Positions 46,071 to 57,054 of a stretch of DNA of 64,000 nucleotides are shown in pieces. The notes below the pieces were generated by a model. That model was given only the letters and a program-made list of their open reading frames with translations, made no database searches and was not told where the DNA came from. The position numbers and the translations under genes are program-made. Source of the stretch: Vesta saturnalis (Eukaryota > Arthropoda > Insecta > Coleoptera > Lampyridae); the NCBI GenBank assembly GCA_036346205.1, contig JARFJB010001965.1, forward strand, positions 2,578,001 through 2,642,000. The letters run 5' to 3'. Within the stretch, counting starts at the first letter, position 1. Each line of letters opens with the position of its first letter.

Positions 46071-46779
46071 CAAAAACACACCATTTAAAAACGTAAAACC
46101 AAGTATTTTAATATCAAATTTGTTATTAGTTTAACCTAAGGCGTCTGAACAGATAAATTAGCAAGTATATGTACATAACATAGTAAAGGGTTTAGCAATA
46201 TTTTATTATTAATCAAATGTAAATAAATCGTAAATTATGCGGTTTTAACGAGTTTATACTGACAAGTTGTATAAATCAATCACTGTTGTAGTTTCCGCCT
46301 ACACTCATACATATGCAATTAAACTGTAAATTCATTAATAGATAAACTATTTTGCAGCTATTTGGTAGAATGTTCTAGAACCTTAATTAGGATAAACTGA
46401 AAGTATCCTTCTTTACAAAAACTGAAAAATTGTTAAACATCTTTAGACATTGTTTACTATCTTTCTGCCATCACAAAGAAACTATTGTTTAAATTTTATA
46501 TTAATATTAATGATAGAATACATGAATAATCGGATTAGTTCAGTTTTAAAAAATATTTAGGTTAATGAAGTTCTATGACACCAGAGGATTTTGCAGTTTA
46601 CCCCACGTAAAAAAATTAAGAAGCGGGATTTTTCAATTTCTGACATTTTGAGAATTTTGGCAGTTGAATTTAAACCGCCTTTGTGAAGCCAAGCATAAAT
46701 CCAATATACACACCCATGTAATGTAAAACGTTAACTTAAAGAGCTATGGTATAATTTTTAAAGCTCAAATATCGAGAGT
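46071..46779. other. AT-rich stretch before piggyBac
   Basis: No gene. A short segment near 46738 (AGAGCTATGGTATAATTTTT-AAAGCTCAAA) recurs near 49366 on the far side of the piggyBac element. Confidence 0.45.
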
Positions 46780-49250
46780 ACCCTTTGGAGGTTATTGGGA
46801 GAATAATTTCCCACCACATGTAATTCACGCACATTGACTCAAAACCGTATTCTTATTAGGTGGGAAATTACTATCCCTCTGACCGTTAATGTTTACTGAA
46901 ATTTCAGTTGATTTTGTAACTTGTTATTATTGTGTATAATGTCGCAGAAGTAAACAATATTCAGCAAATTGAACGTAAGTATATTTTTTATATTGATATT
47001 TTGCACTGGTTACTTTACAAATGACACTGATAACTACTAGAATGGACTGTTAGCACAGAAAATAATATTTTTTTTCTGCACAGTCTGGACTTTTTTAGTA
47101 AAAGTATATTTTCACATTAGTTACCATCGTATCTACTACAAAAAAACTCAAGTAATAGGTTTGTTTATCAATCGGCTAAGATAATAATGCCACTGAGGTA
47201 CTGACTGAACTTTACTCGGGGGTACTAAAATAACTTATTTATATTCTGTGCATATATATTCAGTATTTTTCCTACTCTTACAGGATTATGCCGAACTGAA
47301 GCAGAACTAGAATTACTTTTATTAGAAATTTCAAATGAGCAAGCTGAAAACTCCGATATAGGGGGCGGACGCTGATGATGATCCCGATATTGGTGAGTAA
47401 ATAATTTCTAATTAGGGCTGGATTATCTTCTACATTTTACGATTATAGACTCTACAGCTACATCAAAAGCATCAACTAGAATATCAGATTTCCTAAATAG
47501 TGAGGGGTTGGCATCCACTGCCAGCGAAGCCTCATCAGCTTTCCTAAATAATAATACATTGGCACTGCCATCAACCACTAATCAAAATATAAATGAATAT
47601 TCGGAAGACCCTGATGACTTCCTTCATGATCCTAGCTATGATCCTGTACCGAAAAAAAACAGAGTTGGATTAGATTATCCACAAGATTCTATTGACAATG
47701 AGTCTGAGTCTGAAAATGACAGTATTGTGAAGAATGTTCAACAAAAAACAAAAGTAACAAAAAGAATGATGAGTCACCCTACGAGTGGAGTAAAATAGCC
47801 ACGGATTCATTTCAATTTAAAAAAACTGCTTTTAGTCAATCTTTTGGACCAAAACCAGTACCAAATAGTAGTCCTTTGTCATTTTTTCTTTGATTGTGAC
47901 TAAAGTAATATTAAACGAAATAGTACTAGAGTCTAATAGGTATACGGTGCAGCGAGGCAATGAACTAAGTATTGATTTGGATGAACTGCAAGCTTTTTTC
48001 GTATTATTGATCATAATGGGATTCCATCGTCTTCCAGGTATGAGACTATACTGGTCAACTGACGGAAATTTTCTTGTCGAGCGTTTGGCACGAGTAATGA
48101 CATTGAAAAGGTTTTTAAAAGTTTTGCGGTATTTGCATCTAAACAACAACGAAACTATACCAGATCGAGGTGCTACTAATTACGAAAATTATACAAAATA
48201 CGACCTTTTGTATCTCATTTTCAAACTGTTTTCAAAACACTGTTTGCTCCTTCCAGGTTTTTGTCTATAGATGAAAGCATAGCGGCTTTCAAAGGTCGTT
48301 CAACGATGAAACAGTATATGCCACTCAAGCCCATAAAAAGAGGTTTCAAGATTTGGGTTTGCTGTTGCGCTGTAACGGGTTGTAATGCTAACATTTGATG
48401 CAGTGATGGGTCTAGTACCAAATCATTGGGAGAGAATGTCTTCAAACTTCTTTCTCAAGTCTTTGAAGGATTATCATACTGTTTACGTGAAACAGTAGAT
48501 TGTCCAAAGGCTACAGCAGACTACAATGTATATATGGGAGGGGTGGATAAATTCGACCAGTACATGACTTACTAATCCATATCTCAAAAATCGAAACGGC
48601 GGTGGATCAAATTATTTTATTATTTCCTGGAATCCGCTATTGTCAATGCCTTCATTATTTATGGAAACAATGAAAAAAGTGAATCAAAAGCCGGTGAGTC
48701 ATTTACAGTTCCGTACACGTTTGGCTAATGAAACTTATAGGTAACTTAGGTATATTTCAAAATATTATTAAATAAGTTGAGGTGTCTTGTGGGAATATAC
48801 AGTAGCAGAAAACGAACTGGTTACACTCCTGGTAAAGCTTTTGGAAGGAAATGGAATCATCCAGATGGATATCCAACTATACAGATGTGGGTTCTAATAT
48901 ACCAGAATTACAAAAACAATATAGACGGTATGCTTTTGTAGTACCAAGACAAAAGAAAAACGAAGTAATCTAATTTGTAAAACAAGTAATGATGGATTAT
49001 GTAAAGGCTGTTTTGGTCATTTTCATAGAAAATAACTTTTTCTGACTATGTAACAAATTTTGTGTGTAGGATTTTATAGTTAACATTTTATTTTGTTTTG
49101 GCAGTAAACATTTTTCTTTTCGTGTAATGTTGCTTAGTTATTAATAAAAAAATACATTCGTAGTCAGGTGGAAAATTATTGTCCCACTGTACCTAATATA
49201 TTTCCTAAGGCTCAAGACGGTCTTTGGAAGAATAATTTCCCACCAGGTTT
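46780..49250 (+). mobile_element. piggyBac-like element
   Basis: The AATTTCCCACC motif occurs in both orientations at each end: near 46793 and 46860 on the left, near 49170 and 49236 on the right. The end regions are therefore inverted repeats with internal symmetry. The transposase gene lies between. TTAA target sites were not resolved, so the borders are approximate. Confidence 0.65.
47283..49035 (+). pseudogene. piggyBac transposase, middle of catalytic domain deleted
   Basis: An acidic N-terminal exon (LRTEAELELLLLEISNEQ, then a DADDDPDIG stretch) ends at a GTGAGT donor near 47393. It resumes at 47450 with STATSKASTRISDFLN. The core reads DLDELQAFFVLLIIMGFHRL, then RLYWSTDGNFLVERLARVM. 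Next is the first catalytic Asp in LSIDESIAAFKGRSTMKQYM, then GENVFKLLSQVFEG. The sequence then jumps to KATADYNVYMGGVDKFDQ with the last catalytic Asp. The segment that should carry the second Asp (DNFFTS block) is missing. The tail ends in a short Cys-rich finger, CKTSNDGLCKGCFGHFHRK. piggyBac transposases cut and paste DNA at TTAA; this one cannot. Confidence 0.88.
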
Positions 49251-49439
49251 TGAACAAGTGTAGAAACAAATTATGCATATTCATTGTGCCACAATACAAT
49301 ATAAACGTTTCCACAAATTCAAATTTAAAAAAACACCCCACCCTTTTGCCGTATAAAGGGTTAAAGAGCTACGAGTATAATTTTTAAAGCTCAAACAACG
49401 AGGGTCCTAACACATACAAGCAAAACATTATTCTGCTAA
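49251..49439. other. Flank between piggyBac and the next mariner
   Basis: It contains the second copy of the AGAGCTA...AAAGCTCAAA segment seen left of the piggyBac element. Otherwise non-coding. Confidence 0.4.
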
Positions 49440-50391
49440 AAGTCACTGTACTAAACTAGGCAACGTTTTCAATATCGTTTCCATAAATGTAATTTTTAAT
49501 GTATCCCCAAAGAAAAAATCCAAAGGTGTGATATCTGGAGAACGGGCTGGCCACAGTACATTTGCATGAATGCCAATACATCTTTCTGGAAATCTAACTA
49601 ACAGGTATTCTCTGACAACTCTGGAATTATGTGCTGGTGCACCGTCCTGCATAAACCAACAACCTTCAACTTCTTGGAAAGGCAAATCATTCAAAGCTAT
49701 CTCTAATTCATTTTGGAGTAAAATTTGGTAACGTTCAGAATTTAAGGACTCGTGGTAAATGAAAGGACCTATAATCCGAGTACCGAATATAGCAGCCCAC
49801 ATATTAAATCCGAAACGGTGTTTGTGTTTGGCCGTTTTGTACAGACGTGGGTTTCCTCTTGCCCAATAATGAGCATTTCTACGATTAAAAATTCCATTAT
49901 TATTAACCATACTTTCATCGGACCATATTATTTTATTCGGAAAATATTCATTGTCTTGAGATTGACGTGTATAACATTCGCAAAATATTCTACGTCTTTC
50001 TGGGTCACCTGGTCGAAGTCCTTGGCAAATTCTAAATTTATATGGATGTACTTTCTCCTTCTTTAGAACATAATGGGCTGCGGAATGGGCTATGCCAGTT
50101 GCATCTTCAATTTTCCTAGTAGAAACCTCTGGATTTTCCGTTACAGCTAATAAAACAATATTGGCTTTTTCTTCATTGCAAGGTTTTTTGCGAGATTTTA
50201 CAGGTTTTTTGAACGCACCATATTCTTTTATATTAACTGCTAATGTGCGAAAAGTTCTTTTTGTGAGGTTGACGCTTTTCTGGATATTTGTTTAAATACA
50301 TTATTTCGGCTTCAGAACAATTACGTTGACACAAAATGTAACACGTCAGTATATCGAATTTTTCATTATTTGAAAAATGTACTCCTACCAT
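49440..50391 (-). pseudogene. DD41D mariner-like transposase, nearly full length
   Basis: It starts MVGVHFSNNEKFDILTCYIL (50391 down) and, after a one-base shift in an A-run near 50275, continues EYGAFKKPVKSRKKPCNEEK. A helix-turn-helix VSTRKIEDATGIAHSAAHYV follows. Catalytic motifs are KIIWSDESMVNNNG, WFMQDGAPAHNSRV and ARSPDITPLDFFF. Between the Asp of MQDGAP and that of PLDFF there are 41 residues. A one-base deletion after DFFF shifts the C-terminus, and the last ~50 codons are lost at 49440. All three catalytic aspartates are intact, making it the best-preserved mariner core in the window with that at 53.2 kb. Confidence 0.88.
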
Positions 50392-51140
50392 ATTGTTTTT
50401 AGGTAAACACAAAATGTAATTAACTCAAAGACCACCAAACAAACGTAATACGAACAACAATCAATTATAACTGGTAGGTAAACAAAATGCAAAGCCAACT
50501 TATTTTTATCAAATGCATCAGTACGACGGAAGATGTACTTTAACTGTTTAATTAATAGTATTTTCACTACATACATACTTGTGAATTATTTTATTCGCAA
50601 CAGGCATTAGAGAATGAGAAAACATTATTTTATAATAATTTTAGTTTTCTTATGTTTCTAGTATTAATTTTAACTGTACGTTTTCGATGTTTTACATTGA
50701 ATATGAATTTTCTCATCCGAAACGTACCAAAAATATAAAGTGTGATATATCGTTGAATTCAGAATCAAGGAGAAAATTTAAATATGGCAAAAATAATTGT
50801 TTCGTGTATTTAAAAAAATAAAGTTGATGATGGTTGCTAACAAACGAAACGTTGTATCAAAAATTGAATAACAGCATTAAGTAAAGCTAGAAAAGTGGCA
50901 ATGAAAATGTGCTCTTCTTTTCTTGATAGCTCTTCAAATAAGATCAGAAAAAAATAAAAACGAAAATCAGAAAATTCAATTTTTTTCAAATATCTCAAAA
51001 ACTAAAAGAGATATTCGAGTTCTACAAAGACCATAAATACATCCTCTCAAATGCGTAACTTTTGTTCTATTTAACCGACCTTCCATCTCTTACCGTTTCC
51101 GAGATCCCCATAGTGGGCATCCTTATCTTTGACACGGTAT
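50392..51140. other. AT-rich non-coding stretch
   Basis: No gene or RNA is recognised. It ends at a TA microsatellite and the fold-back element. Confidence 0.4.
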
Positions 51141-51679
51141 ATATATATATATATATATATACAGGGTGTTTGGTACATCGATGCAAATATTTAAAGGGGT
51201 GATATAATAGGTGATTTTGAGTCGATTTAAGCAAACATACTTATATACCAAGTGTTACCGTTTTTGAGATAATGCCACTTTTAATATTTCTTGATTTTAC
51301 CGTGCTTTTCTGCAAATATCGAAGTGTACAAGCGAAATAAGCCGTCTTATCGCAAACTTATACTAAGTTTTTTATTCCTCATGAAGTGATTGTTCATATT
51401 ATTTTATCAGAAAAGCCTAAACTGTCTTTGGTTCTTGCCTAGAACTTCTTAAACATGAAAGTTTTAATTTGTAAAAAGCAATCACTAAAATTCAAACGTG
51501 GATTTAGTCTAAAATCTTTCGTTATTTTTTTCCAATTTCAGTAAAACTTCTTTGGGCAATGGTCTTTAAGATAGCATGAATAGATTTAGAAAAAATTTTC
51601 ACAAATTGGAAAAATTGATTTTAATTACCAAAATACCCCCTAGGCGCATTCGCCAAAACGTAAAATAGCCCTTCATTAT

Positions 51680-51910
51680 TTAGTTTAAATAGTTTAAAAA
51701 AAGCAGATTTTTAGAAAATGTTTTGCGGTTATCGCTCCACCCAGTACTTGAGTTTACAGAAACTGTTTCTGAATTCAAGATTTCTTTCACCTCACTAACA
51801 CTGGAATGTAAAATTTTCTTAGCAAAATCGAGTTTATTTTCAAGTGAATCTACATTGCTATTTAAAACGTCACTTTTGACTTTTCGTTTATTTAGTGGAA
51901 ATAATTTCAA
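51680..51910 (-). CDS. Short ORF in the centre of the fold-back element, unrecognised
   Basis: The 76-codon frame starts MKLFPLNKRKVKSDVLNSNV. The middle, SLENKLDFAKKILHSSVSEV, looks helical and amphipathic, like a coiled coil. It runs into the left arm at its end. I recognise no domain. It could be a captured host exon or a chance ORF; there is no start context, partner exon or motif to decide. Confidence 0.25.
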   Translation of the reverse strand: MKLFPLNKRKVKSDVLNSNVDSLENKLDFAKKILHSSVSEVKEILNSETVSVNSSTGWSDNRKTFSKNLLFLNYLN

Positions 51911-51973
51911 TTGTGGTAAATTTAATACAATCGTGCAAAAAACAGTATGAGAATCACGAACATTAAGGGTTGT

Positions 51974-52031
51974 ACCGGTCTCCGGCCAAATTCGCTATCG
52001 CTCAGCCTCCAAACATGGCCGGCGACCGGTA
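51974..52031. other. GC-rich hairpin in an AT-rich element
   Basis: ACCGGTCTCCGGCC pairs with GGCCGGCGACCGGT across a loop of about 30 bases, with one mismatch. Its composition contrasts sharply with its surroundings. Confidence 0.65.
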
Positions 52032-52654
52032 AACGTCCTTACTGTTCTTGATACTCAATATAATATTGCCTCGTTCAGTTCTTATTTTTAAAAACAATAA
52101 TATTACTATTAATGATTTTATAAATATGACATTTTCTAAAAATATGCTTTTTTTAAACTATTTAAACTAAATAATGAAGGGCTATTTTACGTTTTGGCAA
52201 TGCGCCTATACTTAATTAAATTCAATTTTTCCAGTTTGTAAAAATTTTTGTAAATCTATTCATGCTATCTTAAAGACCATTGCCCAAGGAAGTTTTACTG
52301 AAATTGGAAAAAATTAACGAAAGATTTTAGACTAAATCTACGTTTGAATTTTAGTGATTGCTTTTTACAAATTAAAACTTTCATGTTTAAGTTCTAGGCA
52401 AGAACAAAGACATATTAGGCTTTTCTGATAAAGAATATGAACAATCACTTCGTAAGGAATAAAAAACTTAGTATAAATTTGCGATAAGACTTACTCTTGT
52501 ACACTTCGATATTTGCAGAAAACACGGTAAAATCAAGAAATATTAAAAGTAGCATTATCTCAAAACGGCAACACTTGGTATATGGGTATGTTTGCTTAAA
52601 TCGGCTCAAAATCACGTATTCTATCACCTTTAAATCTTTGCATCGATGTACAAA

Positions 52655-52658
<4 letters not shown>

Positions 52659-52730
<72 letters not shown>
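52659..52730. repeat. (TA)n microsatellite
   Basis: A pure TA tract between two elements that both insert at TA. ORFs encoding Ile-Tyr repeats here are artefacts. Confidence 0.95.
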
Positions 52731-54766
52731 CAGTGTTTCTAAATTCATGCGACAAAATTCCGGAGGTGATTGCTCGTATGAAAGTAAGATGGGTCTTTCC
52801 TATAACACAATTTACTCAGCCCACCCCTTTCCGAGATATCACCCTTAAAAGGTGGTGACTAAAATTGAGTTTTTATTTTGTTTCTAAAATTTCAGTAAAA
52901 CTAGAAACTTGAAATTCTGTAATTTTCGTGCAGTCGCAAAGGACTAACCACGGGTATTTTTTTAATATTCCTGTTACATTATACGGGGGTGAAATTAGCA
53001 ACCCTTACTTTATTTCATATCAAAGCTTTTTTTCGAGATGAAGTTTTATTAAATAAAATTATAACTTAAAATCCTTGTTATTTAAAAAATAATTTATTCT
53101 TAAGTTTTTTTCTCAAAACCAATAGCTGCAGATACAAAAATAAACAACATAATTTATAATTTTTTTATTAAATTGAGTGGAAAACAGTAAAGATGTAAAA
53201 TGTAATACGATTCATAGTAAATGCTGGAAATGACCACCTCTAGCCAAAATACATCAATGTAGCCTACGTATCATGGATTGCCCTACACGTTCAAAGATTT
53301 GGGGCGCATTTCTTATGGTGTCAAACTCTATTTGAATACGATTCTTCAGATCGTTGATATCAACTATGGGTGTCGTGTAGACTGATGATTTAAGGTAACC
53401 CCATAAACAGAAATCACAAGGATTTAACTCTGGAGATCGAGTAGGCCAATGTTGGGGCCCTCCTCGACCAATCCAACGGTTGGGATACGTTGCATCTAAA
53501 CGTTGCCTAGCAGTCCGACTGAAGTGTACTGGAGCACCATCATGCATCAACCATATATTTTGTCTAATATTGAGTGCGATGTCTTCAAGTAGTTTAGGGA
53601 GATCATTTTCGAGAAAACTGTTGTAAGAAATTCCATTTAATGGCTGAGGCAGAAAATGTGGCCCTATTAAGTTATCCCCTACAATACCAATCCATACGTT
53701 CACTGAAAAAACATTTTGAAAATGGTGCTCTATAATCTGATGGGGATTCTCGTCTGCCCATACGTGATTATTATGAAAATTTATGATAGATACTTTTGAA
53801 AAATGTGCCTCGTCCGTAAACAATACATTATTTAAAAATTGAGGATTTTGTCGCATTTCGTGTGTTAACCATTCACAAAATCTAACTCTTTTTAACATTC
53901 CAGTTTCGGATAAGCGGTTGTGAATACGTGCAAATACGGAATGATGAGGCGTAATTCGTTGCGGATATTTTTCAGCATAAAGACGTCTAGCTTGTCGAGA
54001 ATTTCCATTTACCATACCATACACAAAATGCATGTCGGCCATTTCAACGTTTGTATACATGTTATAAAATAAACAATACACAGATAACGCAAAAATAACA
54101 ACCTACAAACTTATAATTAAACTTCGATTACTAACTATCAACAACAGTGTTTGACATCAGCCTACTACAATTTGAATAAACATTAAGTAAACAAGATAAA
54201 TGAATTGTCGAAGTTACAGCAGTCTACTATTCTAAAACTTTGTAATTAAAAACAATGTAGAGCTGGTCATTTCCAGCATTTATTAAGAATCGTATTACAT
54301 TTTACATCTTTACTGTTTTCCACTCAATTTAAAAAAAATTATAAATTATGGTGTTTATTTTTATCTCTGCAGCTATTGGTTTTGGGAAAATAATTTAAGA
54401 ATAAAAAATTTTTTAAATAACAAAGATTTTAAGTTATAATTTTATTTCATAAAACTTCATCTCGAAAAAAAGTTTTGATATGAAATAAAGTAAGGGTTGC
54501 TAATTTCACCCCCGTATAATGTAACAGGAATATTGAAAAAATACCTGTGCTTAGTCCTTTGCGACTGCACGAAAATTACAGAATTTCAAGTTTCTAGCTT
54601 TACTGAAATTTTAGAAACAAAATAAAAACTCAATTTTAGTCACCACCTTTTAAGGGTGATATCTCGGAAAGGGGTGGGCTGAGTAAATTTTGTTATAGGA
54701 AAGACCCATCTTACTTTCATCCGAGCAATCACCTCCTGAATTTTGTCGCATGAATTTAGAAACACC

Positions 54767-54769
<3 letters not shown>
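52731..54769 (-). mobile_element. DD41D mariner-like element with 506-bp terminal inverted repeats
   Basis: The left repeat is 52731-53236 and the right repeat 54264-54769, each 506 bp, starting CAGTGTTTCTAAATTCATGC and CAGGGTGTTTCTAAATTCAT, with TA on both flanks. Between them is a single minus-strand transposase gene. The total of 2,039 bp is long for a mariner. The inner limit of each repeat coincides with the last codons of the transposase (GGHFQHLL). Confidence 0.92.
53213..54081 (-). pseudogene. DD41D mariner transposase with an in-frame TGA and a missing HTH
   Basis: The frame is open for 275 codons from the ATG at 54081. A second Met within MYTNVEMADMHFVYGM fits the usual family start better. 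The first part of the DNA-binding domain is present (RRLYAEKYPQRITPHHSVFA). The sequence then jumps from LSETGML to KRVRFCEWLTHEMRQNPQFL, where relatives have about 70 more residues with a second HTH. Catalytic motifs are VLFTDEAHFSK, NIWLMHDGAPVHFSR and PELNPCDFCLWG, with 41 residues between the last two Asp. An in-frame TGA at 53254-53256 precedes CILARGGHFQHLL and the natural stop at 53213. It may be a recently inactivated copy. Confidence 0.9.

Positions 54770-54838
<69 letters not shown>
54770..54838. repeat. (TA)n followed by (GA)n microsatellite
   Basis: TA repeats to about 54817, then GA repeats. It forms the right flank of the mariner insertion. Confidence 0.95.
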
Positions 54839-54839
<1 letters not shown>

Positions 54840-54964
54840 CGCAGGTGAATTCGGAAAGCAGCGATATTGAACTATTATTGTACCCTATTGACATGAAGGG
54901 TAAACATAATGCCAAAATTAAAATACTTATCTTTTGAATATTAAACCGTGTATTTTTTATTTAT

Positions 54965-55172
54965 CTTTTATATAAATTTAAATGTTTCCGTAATTACAGT
55001 TATCGACCTCAGTAAATGGTAATAGCTTTAAGAATTAATTGGATGTCAAAACAAATTTATTTATTTACAAAAGAAAAGTATTTTGACAACTCAATTTTAA
55101 TTCTTAAAGCTATTACATTTTAGTGAGAACCATAACTGTAATTGTTATGGAAACATTAAAATTTGTAAAAAA
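54965..55172. mobile_element. Hairpin MITE, copy 2 (~208 bp)
   Basis: The arm with TATAAATTTAAATGTTTCCG, TAATTACAGTTATCG and AATAGCTTTAAGAATT pairs with its complement at 55094-55165. The same motif order as copy 1 at 45886, but more diverged. Confidence 0.75.
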
Positions 55173-55665
55173 GATCGTCGTGAAAGTTTATATTTTCGTA
55201 TAACGTTATACCAAGTTTCATTACAAATCTTGTATTGCGTTTAGACCTGGTGGCTGTTTCATAAAACTGTCGTAATTCACATCTTACCAAAGTAAAGATT
55301 CGGAAAGTACGTTTAGTTTAACACCATTATACCATAGCAATTTAAGGAGTACTGCAGTACAACACAATTCAGGTTCGTAAACAACAGAGTTTCTACTACG
55401 ATAAAATAGTAAAAACTAAAGTAGGCATACTGTACTACATTCGGTATTTGTTTCATAAAAAAATTGTGTAACTGTGGTTTCATAAACATAAGTACTGCGG
55501 TAGCAATTGTAGTAAATTTGTCAAATATATTACTCAGGAACTAAGGTTAGCTTTTAAAATTACTTTAGTATTTTATTTTTTGTAATACAGTATTATCGAC
55601 ATAAGTCAGAGTTAAGCTTTTTGTATCTCTGTTTTGTTCTTGCTTGTACTTGTTAATTTTCTAAA

Positions 55666-56671
55666 ATGAGTGATGTCTGTGATGACGACATTGAATATTT
55701 CCATAAGAGGCAGAGGATTTTCAGATCTCGAAGTAATTATAACTTTGTGTCTCATTTTGAATATAATGAAAGATTTCGAATAAACCTGGAAAACTTTCAA
55801 TCTCTACTTGACAATTTTGGACCACACTTAGTGAGTCGAACTTCAAAAAATAAAGCTTTAACGCCTACTAGAAAATTACAAATAGCACTCCACTGGTTAG
55901 GTACAGGGTCTCAATATCAATCCATTGGGAATAAGGAAGTAGTTTCTAAAGCCACAGTTTTGAGATACATACACGACGTGTATAGTTGAGAAACAACCTG
56001 CTTCTGAACCAAGTCGTATATTGACCAGAAGATGTTGATGACGTAGTAGATAGATTGTATGATATTCAATCACTTCCGCTAGTTGCTGGAGTCCTTGGTG
56101 GAACTTTAATTGAAATTGACGCCCCTACTGAACAGAAAGCGCAGTATGTTAACCGACATGAGAATCATTCCATTTACAATGTTGTTGTTTGTGGACCTGA
56201 CCTAACATTTTATTATGTATCTGAAAACTGGACAGGAAGTATAAATGAGAAATACTACATTGTATGACAAGTTTGAGCGGGGGTGGAAGCTTTATTCCGA
56301 ATGTGTTCTCGGAGATTCAATCTACCCCCTGAAAAATTAGCTTATTCCTCCCGTTATAAGGGATCCAGGGTATCAAGCTCAACATCGCTTTCTTCAAGCT
56401 CACAAAAAGACGAGACCACTAATTAACTGGGCTTTGGGAGGACTGAAAGTAAAATTTCCTTGCCTTACCTATCTACGATTGACGTTTGCATGTCAAGTAA
56501 TACCATCTAGTATTATACAATCTCACTAAAGAACACGACTTCATAGTGGATGATGAAGTAGTACAAGAAGAGATTAGTCATAACGCAGCAGAAGGAAAAT
56601 GAAGACGACGAGGAGAAATTACAGTTTTATTGGATAGTATTCTAAAGACCATAAACAGCGGATTTTTTTAA
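55666..56671 (+). pseudogene. Harbinger (PIF) transposase
   Basis: The N-terminal part reads FRINLENFQSLLDNFGPHLV, then TPTRKLQIALHWLGTGSQYQ, then SIGNKEVVSKATVLRYIHDV, the helical DNA-binding region of HARBI1-like proteins. After a stop at 55987 the DDE_4 core follows: LVAGVLGGTLIEIDAP (relatives have GAIDGTHI, so the first catalytic Asp is Gly), AQYVNRHENHSIYNVVVCG, ENWTGSIN, LGDSIYPLKN, and near the end TRPLINWALGGLKVKFPC. It ends NSGFF then TAA at 56669. Harbinger elements cut and paste at 3-bp TWA targets and need a partner Myb/SANT protein. Several frameshifts and the lost Asp make it inactive. Confidence 0.88.
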
Positions 56672-56979
56672 ATATGAGTATTATGCCTTGTGTTTTTATT
56701 TTAAACAAAACTTGGGATCATGTAGGTACCTACCTATTATTTTTGGTTTATTTATTTAAAAACCACTTATTAAAGTTATATTTAATTGAAATAAGAAATC
56801 CAAATACAAAAAAAACACCAACCTTGACATTAAACATTATTATTAATTTTATTAAATACATAAATAAAAAGTTTACCTCGAGTAGGATTTGAACCTACGA
56901 CCTGTACTTTGCTAGAGAATTTACATCAGTTCTACATACATAAAGACAAAATTTACATCGATTGGGGCTTGAACCTTGA

Positions 56980-56991
56980 TGGCGCAGTTGG
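56980..56991 (+). promoter_or_regulatory. RNA polymerase III A box
   Basis: TGGCGCAGTTGG fits the internal A-box consensus TRGCNNARNNGG exactly. Confidence 0.75.
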
Positions 56992-57024
56992 TTAGCGCGG
57001 TACTCTAACAAAGTACAGGTCGTA

Positions 57025-57035
57025 GGTTCAAATCC
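57025..57035 (+). promoter_or_regulatory. RNA polymerase III B box
   Basis: GGTTCAAATCC fits the B-box consensus GGTTCRANNCC exactly. Confidence 0.8.
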
Positions 57036-57049
57036 TACTCGAGGTAAAC

Positions 57050-57054
57050 TTTTT
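57050..57054 (+). terminator. RNA polymerase III T-run
   Basis: Five T residues begin four bases after the discriminator base of the tRNA-like gene, the normal distance for termination. Confidence 0.6.

Larger units (their letters stand above)
51162..52658. mobile_element. 1.5-kb fold-back element with ~530-560-bp inverted arms
   Basis: Left arm 51162-51720 and right arm 52130-52658 are reverse complements. Both begin with a mariner-type end: CAGGGTGTTTGGTACATCGA on the left, GTGTTTGTACATCGATGCAA on the right. TA repeats lie on both flanks. The 409-bp centre (51721-52129) contains a minus-strand open stretch and a GC-rich hairpin. Confidence 0.85.
56973..57046 (+). tRNA. tRNA-like gene, anticodon AAC (Val by anticodon)
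   Basis: The sequence folds as a complete cloverleaf. Acceptor stem is ACCTTGA with TCGAGGT (one G:T), D-stem GCGC with GCGC, anticodon stem GTACT with AGTAC. The loop CTAACAA gives anticodon AAC at 57007-57009. T-stem GTAGG pairs with CCTAC across TTCAAAT, and the discriminator is A. There is no intron. The body does not resemble the usual insect tRNA-Val that I know, so it may be a tRNA-derived repeat or an acquired or diverged tRNA. All stems pair, which argues for recent function or selection. Confidence 0.7.

Noticed and set aside
52497..52858. Ile-Tyr repeat ORFs
   Set aside because: They translate a TA microsatellite; the same applies at 54640-54937.
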